Made by a program: the position numbers and the translations under genes. From positions 1 to 64,000 of the forward strand of contig CAWHCK010000008.1 of the NCBI GenBank assembly GCA_963827585.1: a stretch of 64,000 nt of DNA, written 5' to 3'. The notes beneath the pieces are model-generated. The model did no database searches. It was not told the origin of the DNA and saw only the letters and a program-made list of their open reading frames with translations. This document shows, piece after piece, positions 39,126 through 48,271 of this stretch. This DNA comes from VAZQ01 sp963827585. Lineage in GTDB: Bacteria; Pseudomonadota; Alphaproteobacteria; Rhizobiales; Xanthobacteraceae. The number at the start of each line of letters is the position of its first letter. The stretch's first letter is position 1.

Positions 39126-40052
39126 ATGGCCAAGGACGTCACTGCGCAAATGGTGAAGGAGCTCCGCGAACGCACCGGCGCAGGCATGATGGACTGCAAG
39201 GCGGCGCTTCAGGAAACCGACGGCGACATGGAGCCGGCCGTCGATCTGCTGCGCAAGAGGGGGCTCGCCAAGGCCGCCAAGAAGGCCGGCCGCGTCGCCG
39301 CCGAAGGCCTCATCGGCTTGGCGGTAGAAGGCTCGAAAGGCGTCGTGGTCGAGGTCAATTCCGAGACCGATTTCGTCGCCCGCAACGATCTGTTTCAAGG
39401 GCTGGTGAAGATGATCGCGAATGTGGCGCTCGCGGTCGGCGCCGATGTCGAGAAGATCAAGGCGGCGAAGGTGGGAAGCATCACGATAGCCGATGCCATT
39501 GCCGACACGATTGCCAAGATCGGCGAGAACATGTCGCTACGGCGGGCGTCGCAGATATCGGTCGGGACTGGGGTCATCGGCACTTATACGCACAATTCCG
39601 TCGACGAAGGGCTCGGCAAGATCGGGGTCCTGGTGGCGCTGGAATCGCCGGGCAAGACCGACGAGCTCAAGCGCTTCGGCCGTATGGTCGCGATGCACGT
39701 CGCCGCCTCCAATCCGCAGGCGATCGATCCCTCCGGCCTCGACCCCGACGTGGTGAGGCGCGAAAAAGAGGTCTTTGCCGACAAGTTCAAGGCGGAGGGC
39801 AAACCTGCGAATATGATCGACAAGATCGTCGAATCGGCGCTCAAGACCTTCTACAAGGAGGCATGCCTGCTCGACCAGGCTTTCATCCACGAGCCGGACA
39901 AGAGCGTGGCCCAGGCGATCAAAGAGGCGGAAGGCAAGGTCGGCGGCCCGATCAAGGTCACGGGCTTTCTTCGCTATGCGCTCGGCGAAGGTATCGAGCG
40001 GCCGGACAACGATTTCGGCGGAGAGGTCGCGGCCTTGGTCAAGTCGAATTGA
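39126..40052 (+). CDS. tsf: elongation factor Ts
   Basis: EF-Ts, 308 residues, is the guanine nucleotide exchange factor of EF-Tu. The N-terminal UBA-like domain has LRERTGAGMMDCKAALQE; the core begins with VVEVNSETDFVARN, where TDFVARN contacts EF-Tu. RPDNDFGGEVAALVKSN at the end is usual for the group. Directly downstream of rpsB with 96 bases between, the near-universal order. Confidence 0.96.
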   Translation: MAKDVTAQMVKELRERTGAGMMDCKAALQETDGDMEPAVDLLRKRGLAKAAKKAGRVAAEGLIGLAVEGSKGVVVEVNSETDFVARNDLFQGLVKMIANVALAVGADVEKIKAAKVGSITIADAIADTIAKIGENMSLRRASQISVGTGVIGTYTHNSVDEGLGKIGVLVALESPGKTDELKRFGRMVAMHVAASNPQAIDPSGLDPDVVRREKEVFADKFKAEGKPANMIDKIVESALKTFYKEACLLDQAFIHEPDKSVAQAIKEAEGKVGGPIKVTGFLRYALGEGIERPDNDFGGEVAALVKSN

Positions 40053-40134
40053 GCGTCGTCCAAGCCGTGTCGGGCGTTCTAGCGAGGCGATAGCCGTTGC
40101 GCACCGTAGCGACCGGCGAATTGCAGGAGCTGCC

Positions 40135-40852
40135 ATGACGAAACCCGTCTACCGGCGCGTTGTGGTGAAGGTGTCCGGCGAGGCCCTCATGGGCCCCGAA
40201 AATTTCGGCATCCATCAACCGACGCTCGAACGGATCGCGGGCGATCTCATTGCCACACAACAGCTGGGCGTATCGCTTGGCGTCGTGGTCGGCGGCGGCA
40301 ACATCTTCCGCGGCGTGAAGGTGTCCGAACAAGGCATCCCGCGCGTGACCGGCGACATGATGGGCATTCTGGCGACCGTCATGAACGCGCTGGCGCTTCA
40401 GAGCGTGATCGAACGGGCGGGAGTTCCAAGCCCATACCATGTCGGCGCTGGCCATGCCCGGCGTGTGCGAGACCTACGAGCGGCCACGGGCGCTGCGCCA
40501 CCTCGAGGAGGGACGGATGCTTCTGTTTGCCGCCGGTACCGGCAATCCGTTCTTCACCACGGATACCGCCGCGGTGCTGCGGGCAGCCGAGATCGGCGCC
40601 GAGGCGGTGCTCAAGGCGACCGATGTCGACGGGGTCTACAGCGCCGATCCGAAGCGGGACAAAGACGCCAAGCGCTATGACACCTTGACCCATCGGGAGG
40701 CGATCGAGCGCAACCTGAAAGTGATGGATACCGCTGCCTTCGCGCTTGCCCAGGAAAACCGTATGCCTATCATCGTGTTCTCGATCCGCGAAAAGGGAGC
40801 GATCGCGGCGGTGCTGCGCGGAACTGGGCGCTCGACCGTCGTCGGGAATTGA
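40135..40852 (+). CDS. pyrH: UMP kinase (frameshift near 40432)
   Basis: UMP kinase phosphorylates UMP to UDP; bacterial PyrH belongs to the amino-acid kinase family. VVVKVSGEALMG opens the protein, VVGGGNIFRG binds phosphate, and FAAGTGNPFFTTDTAAVLRA and ATDVDGVYSADPK are conserved. A ccc run at 40431-40433 has one base too many: with two c's the chain reads AGVPSHTMSALAMP. Corrected length is about 238 residues. The start follows GCAGGAG. As an essential gene in the conserved tsf-pyrH-frr order, the break is presumably an error. Confidence 0.93.
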
Positions 40853-40930
40853 GTTGCTCGCGCAGGTGGCCTAACGCGGCACACGAAGGCAGCACGCTCG
40901 CAGATCGACCAACCTTGTTCGAGGGTCGCC

Positions 40931-41494
40931 ATGGCAAACCCGACGCATGACATCAACGAGCTCAAGCGCCGCATGCAGGGCGCAATCCAGTTGTTGAAGC
41001 AGGAATTGGGCGGGCTGCGCACCGGTCGCGCCTCGGCGAGCCTGCTCGAGCCGGTGCAGGTCGAGGCCTACGGCACCCACATGCCGCTCAACCAGGTCGC
41101 CACCGTGAGCGTGCCCGAGCCGCGACTTGTCTCGGTGCAGGTGTGGGACAAATCGATGGTTCATGCCGTGGAAAAGGCGATCGCCGCGTCCAATCTCGGC
41201 CTCACTCCGTCAACCGAAGGCCAGGTGCTGCGATTGCGCATCCCCGAGCTCAACGAGGAGCGGCGTAGGGATCTGGTCAAAGTCGCGCACAAATATGCCG
41301 AGGCGGCGCGCGTCGCCGTGCGGCACGTGCGGCGTGACGGCCTTGACGTGCTCAAGAAGCTCGAAAAGGATCACAAGATCAGCGAAGACGACGGCAAGCG
41401 ATCCTCCGAGCAGGTGCAGAAGGCGACCGACGAGGTGATCGCCGAGGTCGACAGGATGCTGGCGGCAAAAGAAAAGGAGATCCTCACGGTGTGA
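40931..41494 (+). CDS. frr: ribosome recycling factor
   Basis: RRF, 187 residues, splits post-termination ribosomes with EF-G. The helical domain and hinge are recognisable from LRTGRASASLLEPVQVEAYG, ISVPEP-like VSVPEPRLVSVQVWDKS and RRDLVKVAHKYAEAARVAVR. The gene lies 78 bases after pyrH and 11 before uppS. Confidence 0.96.
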   Translation: MANPTHDINELKRRMQGAIQLLKQELGGLRTGRASASLLEPVQVEAYGTHMPLNQVATVSVPEPRLVSVQVWDKSMVHAVEKAIAASNLGLTPSTEGQVLRLRIPELNEERRRDLVKVAHKYAEAARVAVRHVRRDGLDVLKKLEKDHKISEDDGKRSSEQVQKATDEVIAEVDRMLAAKEKEILTV

Positions 41495-41505
41495 GGTGGA
41501 GCGCA

Positions 41506-42264
41506 ATGTCGAAGAGCGAGCCGCTGCGCACCGCCGGGATCGGCCATTTCGCCGTACCGCGGCACGTTGCCATCATCATGGACGGCAACGGGCGCTGGGC
41601 GGCGGCGCGCGGGCTGCCGCGTGGGGAAGGGCACCGCCGCGGCGTCGAGGCGCTGCGTCGCACGGTGCGCGCCGCGGGCGATCTCGGTATCGGCTTTCTC
41701 ACGATTTTCTCGTTCAGCGCTGAGAACTGGTCGCGCCCGGCCGCTGAAATCCGCGAGCTGATGGCGCTGCTGCGCCGCTTCATTCGCCATGATCTCGCCG
41801 ATCTTCACCGCAAGGGCGTGCGCGTGCGCGTCATCGGCGAGCGCGAAAGTCTCGATGCTGAGATCCGCCGACTGCTCGATGAAGCCGAGGAACTGACCAA
41901 GGACAACGACAAGCTCGTCCTGGTCGTGGCCTTCAATTACGGTGCGCGCCAGGAAATCGCACGCGCGGCTCGACGCATGGCGGCTGCCGTCGCAGCCGGA
42001 AATCTGCCGGTCAGCGCCGTCACGGCCGACACGCTTGCGAACTATCTCGACGCACCCGATCTGCCCGACCCCGACCTCATTATTCGCACTAGCGGCGAGC
42101 AGCGGCTCTCCAATTTTTTGCTCTGGCAGGCGGCCTATAGCGAGCTCGTGTTCGTGCCGACCTATTGGCCGGATTTCGACCGCGTGGCACTCGAAGGCGC
42201 GATTACCGAGTATCACCGGCGCGAACGTCGCTTCGGCGGCCTGGTCGTGCGGACCGGGTCGTGA
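41506..42264 (+). CDS. uppS: isoprenyl transferase (undecaprenyl diphosphate synthase)
   Basis: A cis-prenyltransferase adding isopentenyl units to farnesyl diphosphate to make the C55 carrier for peptidoglycan and other glycans. HVAIIMDGNGRWAAARG holds the catalytic Asp 26; FSAENWSRP, FNYGARQEI and LIIRTSGEQRLSNFLLWQ are the other conserved regions. Length 252. The start MSKSEPL is six bases after GAGGTGGA. Confidence 0.96.
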   Translation: MSKSEPLRTAGIGHFAVPRHVAIIMDGNGRWAAARGLPRGEGHRRGVEALRRTVRAAGDLGIGFLTIFSFSAENWSRPAAEIRELMALLRRFIRHDLADLHRKGVRVRVIGERESLDAEIRRLLDEAEELTKDNDKLVLVVAFNYGARQEIARAARRMAAAVAAGNLPVSAVTADTLANYLDAPDLPDPDLIIRTSGEQRLSNFLLWQAAYSELVFVPTYWPDFDRVALEGAITEYHRRERRFGGLVVRTGS

Positions 42265-42267
42265 TCG

Positions 42268-43119
42268 ATGGCCGGTGCGGACCATCTCTTGCGCGCTTTC
42301 GGGCCCCGCGGCAGCGAACTTGCGTTGCGCGTTTGCTCGGCTTTGGTGCTGGTGCCGCTCGCGATCGCAACGGCCTATGTCGGCGGCTGGCCGTTTGCCG
42401 TCTTTTGGGGCATCGCGGCGATGGGCGTGCTCTGGGAATGGACCTCGCTGGCGGCGGGCTCCGACAAGCGATCCGTGCTGATGATCGGCGGAGCATCGCT
42501 TGCGCTCGCACTGGCGCTTGTGGTCGCCGAGCATCTCTTGGCGGCGGTAATCGTGCTTGCCATCAGCACGCTCGGCGCGGCGGCGCTGGCGCCCGCCGAA
42601 CGCCGGACATGGGTTGCCGGGGGCATTCCCTATGCCGGCGCGCTCGGAGTGGCGCCGATCGTCCTCCGCTCCGACAGCGAGCAGGGTTTTTGGGCCGTGA
42701 TACTCCTGTTCGCGGTCGTGTGGACGACCGACATTGTGGCCTATTTCGTGGGGCGCGCGGTCGGCGGTCCCAAGCTTATGCCGCATGTGAGTCCGAAAAA
42801 GACTTGGTCGGGTGCGGTCGGCGGCACGGTGGCCGCCGTCGTCGTGGCGCTCGCGGTGGCTGAGGCAGCCGCTCTTCCGGGCTTGTTTGCAATCGCCATG
42901 CTTGCAGTGGTCTTGTCGGTGTTGGCGCAGGCCGGAGATCTGTTTGAATCATTCCTAAAACGCAGGTTCGGCACCAAGGATTCAAGTCATCTCATCCCCG
43001 GCCACGGCGGGCTGATGGACCGCCTTGACGGTTTCATCGCCGCCAGCGTCGCGGCCGCGCTGATCGGATTGGCGCGCGGCGGTTTCGAGGCGCCGGCGCG
43101 CGGCCTGTTGGTGTGGTGA
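42268..43119 (+). CDS. cdsA: phosphatidate cytidylyltransferase
   Basis: CdsA makes CDP-diacylglycerol from phosphatidic acid and CTP, the precursor of membrane phospholipids. The 283-residue protein has about seven helices and ends with the family signature KDSSHLIPGHGGLMDRLDG, which contains metal-binding acidic residues. VSPKKTWSGAVGG is also conserved. Three bases separate it from uppS and one from dxr, so the genes are in one operon. Confidence 0.95.
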   Translation: MAGADHLLRAFGPRGSELALRVCSALVLVPLAIATAYVGGWPFAVFWGIAAMGVLWEWTSLAAGSDKRSVLMIGGASLALALALVVAEHLLAAVIVLAISTLGAAALAPAERRTWVAGGIPYAGALGVAPIVLRSDSEQGFWAVILLFAVVWTTDIVAYFVGRAVGGPKLMPHVSPKKTWSGAVGGTVAAVVVALAVAEAAALPGLFAIAMLAVVLSVLAQAGDLFESFLKRRFGTKDSSHLIPGHGGLMDRLDGFIAASVAAALIGLARGGFEAPARGLLVW

Positions 43120-43120
43120 G

Positions 43121-44356
43121 ATGATGAAGTCCGATACGTCGCCATTCGTGTTCGCCGGCCCGGCGCCAGCATTTGCTGAGCGCACGGTGACGCTCCTCGG
43201 CGCCACCGGCTCGATCGGCGCGAGCACCATCGACCTGCTCAAGCGCGAGCGCAAGCGCTTTCGCGTCGAGGCGGTGAGTGCGAACACGAGCGCTGCTGCA
43301 CTCGCTGCGCTCGCGCGCGAGCTTGACGCGCGGCTCGCCGTCGTTGGCAGTCCCGCTGCCTACGGCGATCTCAAGGATGCGCTCTCGGGAACCGGGATCG
43401 AGGCGGCGGCCGGCGAAAGCGGTCTGATCGAGGCGGCCGAGCGGCCGGCCGAATGGGTGATCGGAGCGATCACCGGCGCGGCCGGCCTCAAGCCGACGCT
43501 TGCCGCCGCCGAGCGCGGCGCGATCGTCGCGCTCGCCAACAAGGAAACGCTGGTTTGTGCCGGCGGACTGTTCATGCGCCGCGCCGCGGCGTCAGGCGCG
43601 ACCGTGCTGCCGGTCGATTCCGAGCACAACGCCCTGTTCCAGGCCATGAGCGGGAGCCGACGCGAAGATGTGCGCCGCGTCATTCTGACAGCCTCCGGAG
43701 GTCCCTTTCGCACCGCGAGCGCCGAGGCCGTCAGGACCGCGACCGTCGAACAGGCGCTCAAGCATCCCAACTGGTCGATGGGGGCGAAGGTCACGATCGA
43801 TTCGGCCACCCTGATGAACAAGGGACTGGAACTCATCGAAGCGCATCATCTCTTCGGGCTGCCGTCCGAGCAGATCGATGTCCTGGTCCATCCGCAATCG
43901 ATCGTGCACAGCCTGGTCGAATTCTGCGATGGCTCGCTCATTGCGCAACTCGGAAGCCCGGACATGCGCATCCCCATCGCCTATTGCCTCGCCTGGCCCG
44001 GGCGCCTCATGGGGCCGGCGCCGCGGCTCGATCTGGCACATGCTGCAACCCTGACGTTTGAAGAGCCAGATTTCGCGCGCTTCCCAGCCTTGGGTCTGGC
44101 TCGGCGTGCGCTCGAAGCGGGTGGGGCGACGCCCACCGTGCTCAACGCCGCCAACGAGGTGGCGGTCGCCGAATTTCTCGCCCGACGGCTGAGTTTTGGC
44201 GGGATATCCATACTGGTCGAGGCCACGCTGGACGCGGCCCTGTCCCGGAATTGGACGGCGGAGCCCGAAAGTGTCGAGGAAGCACTTTCTGTTGACCATA
44301 ATGCAAGATTATTGGCGCACGATCTTCTGCCCGAAATTGCCGCAAAGGCATCCTAG
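43121..44356 (+). CDS. dxr: 1-deoxy-D-xylulose-5-phosphate reductoisomerase
   Basis: DXR converts DXP to methylerythritol phosphate with NADPH, the committed step of the MEP isoprenoid pathway that feeds uppS. VTLLGATGSIGASTIDLL binds NADPH; LANKETLVCAG and VDSEHNALFQ carry the metal-binding acidic residues; ASGGPFR is the flexible loop over the substrate. Length 411. A second ATG immediately after the first gives an equally plausible start. Confidence 0.96.
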   Translation: MMKSDTSPFVFAGPAPAFAERTVTLLGATGSIGASTIDLLKRERKRFRVEAVSANTSAAALAALARELDARLAVVGSPAAYGDLKDALSGTGIEAAAGESGLIEAAERPAEWVIGAITGAAGLKPTLAAAERGAIVALANKETLVCAGGLFMRRAAASGATVLPVDSEHNALFQAMSGSRREDVRRVILTASGGPFRTASAEAVRTATVEQALKHPNWSMGAKVTIDSATLMNKGLELIEAHHLFGLPSEQIDVLVHPQSIVHSLVEFCDGSLIAQLGSPDMRIPIAYCLAWPGRLMGPAPRLDLAHAATLTFEEPDFARFPALGLARRALEAGGATPTVLNAANEVAVAEFLARRLSFGGISILVEATLDAALSRNWTAEPESVEEALSVDHNARLLAHDLLPEIAAKAS

Positions 44357-44404
44357 AGGATGGGGTTCGGACGATCGCGGGGGACCGGCCGGGGTTAGGG
44401 ACTC

Positions 44405-45568
44405 ATGGGTGTCGATTTTCTGTCTGGGATCAACATGCTGGGCGGCGGCGTGCTGGGCTATGTCATACCTTTTCTGTTCGTCCTGACGCTCGTGGTGTTC
44501 TTCCACGAGCTTGGCCATTTCCTGGTGGCACGCTGGTGCGGCGTCCGGGTGGTGGTCTTCTCGATCGGCTTTGGTCCTGAGCTTTTTGGCTTCAACGACC
44601 GCCATGGCACCCGATGGAAGCTGTCGGCTATTCCACTGGGAGGATATGTAAAGTTTTTCGGCGACGAGAATGCGGCGAGCGTACCGGACCAGGCGGCGCT
44701 TGCGGCCATGAACGAGGAAGAGCGCCGGCACAGCTTCGTCCACCAGCCGGTGGGGCGGAGGGCGGCCATTGTTGTGGCCGGACCGCTGGCGAATTTCCTA
44801 TTGGCCATAGCGATTTTTGCCGCTCTCTTCATGGTCTTTGGGAAGCCGAGCACATCGCCGCGGGTCGACGCGATCCAGCCCGGGAGTGCTGCCGAGGCGG
44901 CCGGGTTCCAGCCCGGCGACGTGGTGTTGACCATTGATGGCCGTCCGGTCGAGAGCTTCTCCGATATGCAGCAGGTCGTCAGCACCAGCGCGGGCCAGAC
45001 GCTGGTGTTCGAGGTCGACCGCGGCGGCGTGCGCGTCATGCTCAAGGCGGTTCCGACGCTCAAGGAATCCAAGGACCGTTTCGGCAACGTGCACCGCATC
45101 GGTGTCCTGGGCATCACCCGCTCGCCGTCGCCGGACGACACGCACTTCCAGCCAGTGGGCCCGCTCAAAGCGGTCGAACTCGGCGTACAAAGGACGTGGT
45201 TCGTGGTCGAGCGCACGCTCTCGTATATCGGCGGCGTCATTTCTGGCCGGGAGGCGGCAGATCAGCTCGGCGGGCCGATTCGAATCGCCCAAGTGTCAGG
45301 GCAGGTGGCGACCGAGGGACTCTCGTCGCTATTCAGTCTTACTGCGGTGCTATCGGTCTCGATCGGGCTGCTCAACCTGTTTCCAGTGCCGCTGCTCGAT
45401 GGCGGTCACCTTCTGTTCTATGCAATCGAAGCGGTACGAGGAAGGCCGCTGTCGGAGCGAGCGCAGGAGGTGGGTTTCCGGATTGGGCTCGCAATCGTCC
45501 TGATGCTAATGATCTTTGCGACCTATAACGACATCCTGCATCTCGCTGCGCAGTGGACGGCGTCGTAG
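44405..45568 (+). CDS. rseP: RIP metalloprotease RseP (site-2 protease)
   Basis: An intramembrane zinc protease that cleaves membrane-anchored anti-sigma factors and cleans up signal peptides. The HELGH active site is at residues 34-38 in the first helix; the third zinc ligand region is NLFPVPLLDGGHLLFYAIE near the C-terminus. One PDZ domain (PGSAAEAAGFQPGDVVLTIDG) is visible between helices. Length 387 fits the alphaproteobacterial form. Next to bamA, as in most Gram-negatives. Confidence 0.95.
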   Translation: MGVDFLSGINMLGGGVLGYVIPFLFVLTLVVFFHELGHFLVARWCGVRVVVFSIGFGPELFGFNDRHGTRWKLSAIPLGGYVKFFGDENAASVPDQAALAAMNEEERRHSFVHQPVGRRAAIVVAGPLANFLLAIAIFAALFMVFGKPSTSPRVDAIQPGSAAEAAGFQPGDVVLTIDGRPVESFSDMQQVVSTSAGQTLVFEVDRGGVRVMLKAVPTLKESKDRFGNVHRIGVLGITRSPSPDDTHFQPVGPLKAVELGVQRTWFVVERTLSYIGGVISGREAADQLGGPIRIAQVSGQVATEGLSSLFSLTAVLSVSIGLLNLFPVPLLDGGHLLFYAIEAVRGRPLSERAQEVGFRIGLAIVLMLMIFATYNDILHLAAQWTAS

Positions 45569-45614
45569 CAAGGTTGCAACGGTGGGGGTTTAAGGGGAAA
45601 GTCGGGGGAAGGAC

Positions 45615-45646
45615 TTGCTTGCACAGCAGGAAGAATCCTGTACAGG
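45615..45646 (+). promoter_or_regulatory. candidate bamA promoter with overlapping palindromes
   Basis: TTGCAC (45619-45624) and TACAGG (45641-45646) are 16 bases apart. Within this span are CAGGA-AGAA-TCCTG (45627-45640) and the perfect palindrome CCTGTACAGG (45637-45646), which share bases. Either could bind a regulator. The -10 match is poor, so the promoter call is tentative. Confidence 0.35.
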
Positions 45647-45705
45647 CATCGGCCTGGGGATAGCGACGACCTTTCTCGTGGGTACTCGGGTCTCGAGGGT
45701 GCCCA

Positions 45706-48240
45706 ATGGGGACGATAAAGGGCGTGAGGGGAATGAAACTTTGTAGGTGGCTGGTTCGAGGTGTTGGCGTTGCCTACCTCGTCCTCGGGGGAATTCTATT
45801 GAGCGGTGGCGTCGTGTCGCTTACGGCACGCGTTGCGCATGCCCAATCTCCCAGCGTCGACGCAATCGTCGTTCAAGGCAATCAGCGGGTCGAAGCCGAC
45901 ACCATCCGCTCATACTTCAAGGCGGGGCCGGGCGGCCGGCTTGACGCATTCCAAATCGACGAAGGCGTGAAGGCGCTGTTTGCCACCGGCCTGTTCCAGG
46001 ATATTCGCCCGGCCTTCCAGGGCGGGCGGCTGATCATTACCGTCGTCGAGAACCCGGTGATCAACCGCATCGCGTTCGAGGGAAACAAGAAGGTCAAGGA
46101 CGAGCAGCTCAAGGCCGAAATCCAATCGAGGGAGCGCGGCACGCTCTCACGTCCCGTCGTGCAGGCGGACACGGCGCGCCTGGTCGAAGTCTATCGCCGC
46201 AGCGGTCGTTTCGACATTCGCATCGAGCCCAAGATCATCGAGCTTCCGAACAATCGCGTCGACCTTGTCTTCGAAATCACCGAAGGCGCAAAGACCGGCG
46301 TCAGGCGCATCGATTTCATCGGCAATCGCGCCTATTCGTCCTATCGGCTCAAGGACGTGATCAAGACGTCCACGACCGGACTTCTCGCATTCCTGCAGAC
46401 GGCGGACATCTACGATCCGGATCGGGTCGAGGCGGATCGCGAGCTGTTGCGCCGGTTTTATCTCAAGCACGGCTATATCGATGTGCGCATCGTCTCGGCG
46501 GTCGGCGAATATGATCCGAGTCTGCGAGGATTCGTGATCGTCTTCACCATCGAGGAGGGCGACCAGTACCGCATCGGAACGGTCGATGTTCAATCGACGA
46601 TTCGCTCGCTCGATCCATCGCGGCTGCGATGGCGGCTGCGGACCTATCCCGGCGACGTCTACAACGCCGAAGCAGTCGAGAAGACCATCGAGGATATGAC
46701 CATCGAAGCCTCCAAGCTGGGCTTTGCCTTTGCGACGGTGCGCCCGCGCGCGACGCGCGATCCTCAAACCAGGACGGTCAATCTTGTCTTCAGCGTCGAC
46801 GAAGGACAACGCGCCTACATCGAACGGATCAACGTCCGCGGCAATACGCGCACGCGCGACTACGTGATTCGGCGCGAATTCGACCTCGCGGAAGGCGATG
46901 CCTACAATCGTGCGCTCGTCAACCGCGCCGAGCGACGCCTCAAGAACCTCACGTATTTCAAGAGCGTGAAGATATCGACCGAGCCCGGCTCGGCTCCCGA
47001 TCGCGTCATCCTCAACGTCGACGTTGAGGAACAGTCGACCGGTGAATTCTCGGTCTCAGGCGGCTATTCGACCGCGGACGGATTTCTCGGCGAGGTCAGC
47101 GTCGCGGAGCGCAATCTGCTCGGACGTGGTCTGTTCGGCAAGGTGGCGGTCCAATACGGCCAGTACACGCGCGGCGGTCAGATATCATTCGTGGACCCGT
47201 ACTTTCTCGGCTACCGGGTAGCGCTCGGTCTCGATCTTTTCTACAAGGAACAGAGCCCAACGAGCTACGTGTCGTACAAGACGCAGACAATCGGTTTCGG
47301 CGGGCGGCTCGGCTTCGCATTGCGCGAAGATCTTGGTCTGCAACTGCGGTATTCGATCTACCAGCAGAAGATCACGCTGCCGGCCAATCTGATGAACTGC
47401 AACAACATCAACCCGGATTTCGTGAACACGTTCCCGACCGCCGGCGCCGTGAACACGACCCCGGCTCTCAGCCCGCCGATCGGATTTACCGGTCTCGCGA
47501 ACTGCTACGTGGACGGCGAGGCATCGCTCGCGGTGAAGAGCGACTTGGCGCGGGGGCCCGTTCTCACCTCGTTGATCGGTTACACGCTGAGCTACAACAC
47601 CCTCGACAACAACCGGAATCCGACCTCCGGCGTATTGACCGAGTTCAGGCAGGATTTTGCGGGCGTCGGCGGCGACGTCCGGTTTTTCCGCACCGCCGCG
47701 GACGTTTACGCATACCACGAAGTGGTATCCGACGTTGTCGGCATTGTGCATCTGCAAGGCGGGCAAATCGGCGGCTGGGACGGCGGCCTGCGGATGCTCG
47801 ACCACTTCCAGATGGGTGCTAACCTCGTGCGCGGGTTCGCCCCCGCGGGTATTGGTCCGCGCGACTTGACCGTGGGGACCACCAACGACGCGCTCGGCGG
47901 CACGTATTATTGGGGGGCCAGTCTCGAGTTGCAGACGCCGCTTTATTTCCTGCCGAAGGATACGGGCATCAAGCTCGCGGCTTTCGCCGATGCCGGCTCG
48001 CTCTGGAACTATGTCGGTCCAACGACGTTCCCGGCCACCGGCGAGGTGCTCTCCGGCTCGGTCTGCGCCACGCCGCCGTGCCCCGTTGACAACGCCATGC
48101 ATGTGCGCTCGTCCGTCGGCGTGGGGTTGATTTGGGATTCGCCGTTCGGTCCGCTCCGGTTCGACTATGCATTCCCGCTGTCGAAAGAATCCTACGACCG
48201 GGTGCAGCAGTTCCGCTTCGGCGGCGGGGCGAAGTTCTGA
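45706..48240 (+). CDS. bamA: outer membrane protein assembly factor BamA
   Basis: BamA inserts beta-barrel proteins into the outer membrane. A signal peptide (hydrophobic at about residues 20-42, ending VAHA-QSPS) is followed by POTRA repeats over residues 48-430, recognisable by IVVQGNQRVEADTIRSYF, RIAFEGNKKVKDEQL and INVRGNTRTRDYVIRREFDL, and a C-terminal 16-strand barrel with VRGFAPAGIGPRDL and ending FRFGGGAKF. Length 844. A start at 45733 (MKLCRWL) is an alternative that shortens the n-region. Confidence 0.95.
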   Translation: MGTIKGVRGMKLCRWLVRGVGVAYLVLGGILLSGGVVSLTARVAHAQSPSVDAIVVQGNQRVEADTIRSYFKAGPGGRLDAFQIDEGVKALFATGLFQDIRPAFQGGRLIITVVENPVINRIAFEGNKKVKDEQLKAEIQSRERGTLSRPVVQADTARLVEVYRRSGRFDIRIEPKIIELPNNRVDLVFEITEGAKTGVRRIDFIGNRAYSSYRLKDVIKTSTTGLLAFLQTADIYDPDRVEADRELLRRFYLKHGYIDVRIVSAVGEYDPSLRGFVIVFTIEEGDQYRIGTVDVQSTIRSLDPSRLRWRLRTYPGDVYNAEAVEKTIEDMTIEASKLGFAFATVRPRATRDPQTRTVNLVFSVDEGQRAYIERINVRGNTRTRDYVIRREFDLAEGDAYNRALVNRAERRLKNLTYFKSVKISTEPGSAPDRVILNVDVEEQSTGEFSVSGGYSTADGFLGEVSVAERNLLGRGLFGKVAVQYGQYTRGGQISFVDPYFLGYRVALGLDLFYKEQSPTSYVSYKTQTIGFGGRLGFALREDLGLQLRYSIYQQKITLPANLMNCNNINPDFVNTFPTAGAVNTTPALSPPIGFTGLANCYVDGEASLAVKSDLARGPVLTSLIGYTLSYNTLDNNRNPTSGVLTEFRQDFAGVGGDVRFFRTAADVYAYHEVVSDVVGIVHLQGGQIGGWDGGLRMLDHFQMGANLVRGFAPAGIGPRDLTVGTTNDALGGTYYWGASLELQTPLYFLPKDTGIKLAAFADAGSLWNYVGPTTFPATGEVLSGSVCATPPCPVDNAMHVRSSVGVGLIWDSPFGPLRFDYAFPLSKESYDRVQQFRFGGGAKF

Positions 48241-48271
48241 TCCCGCCGGGGGCGCCACGGCTCAAAACGGC

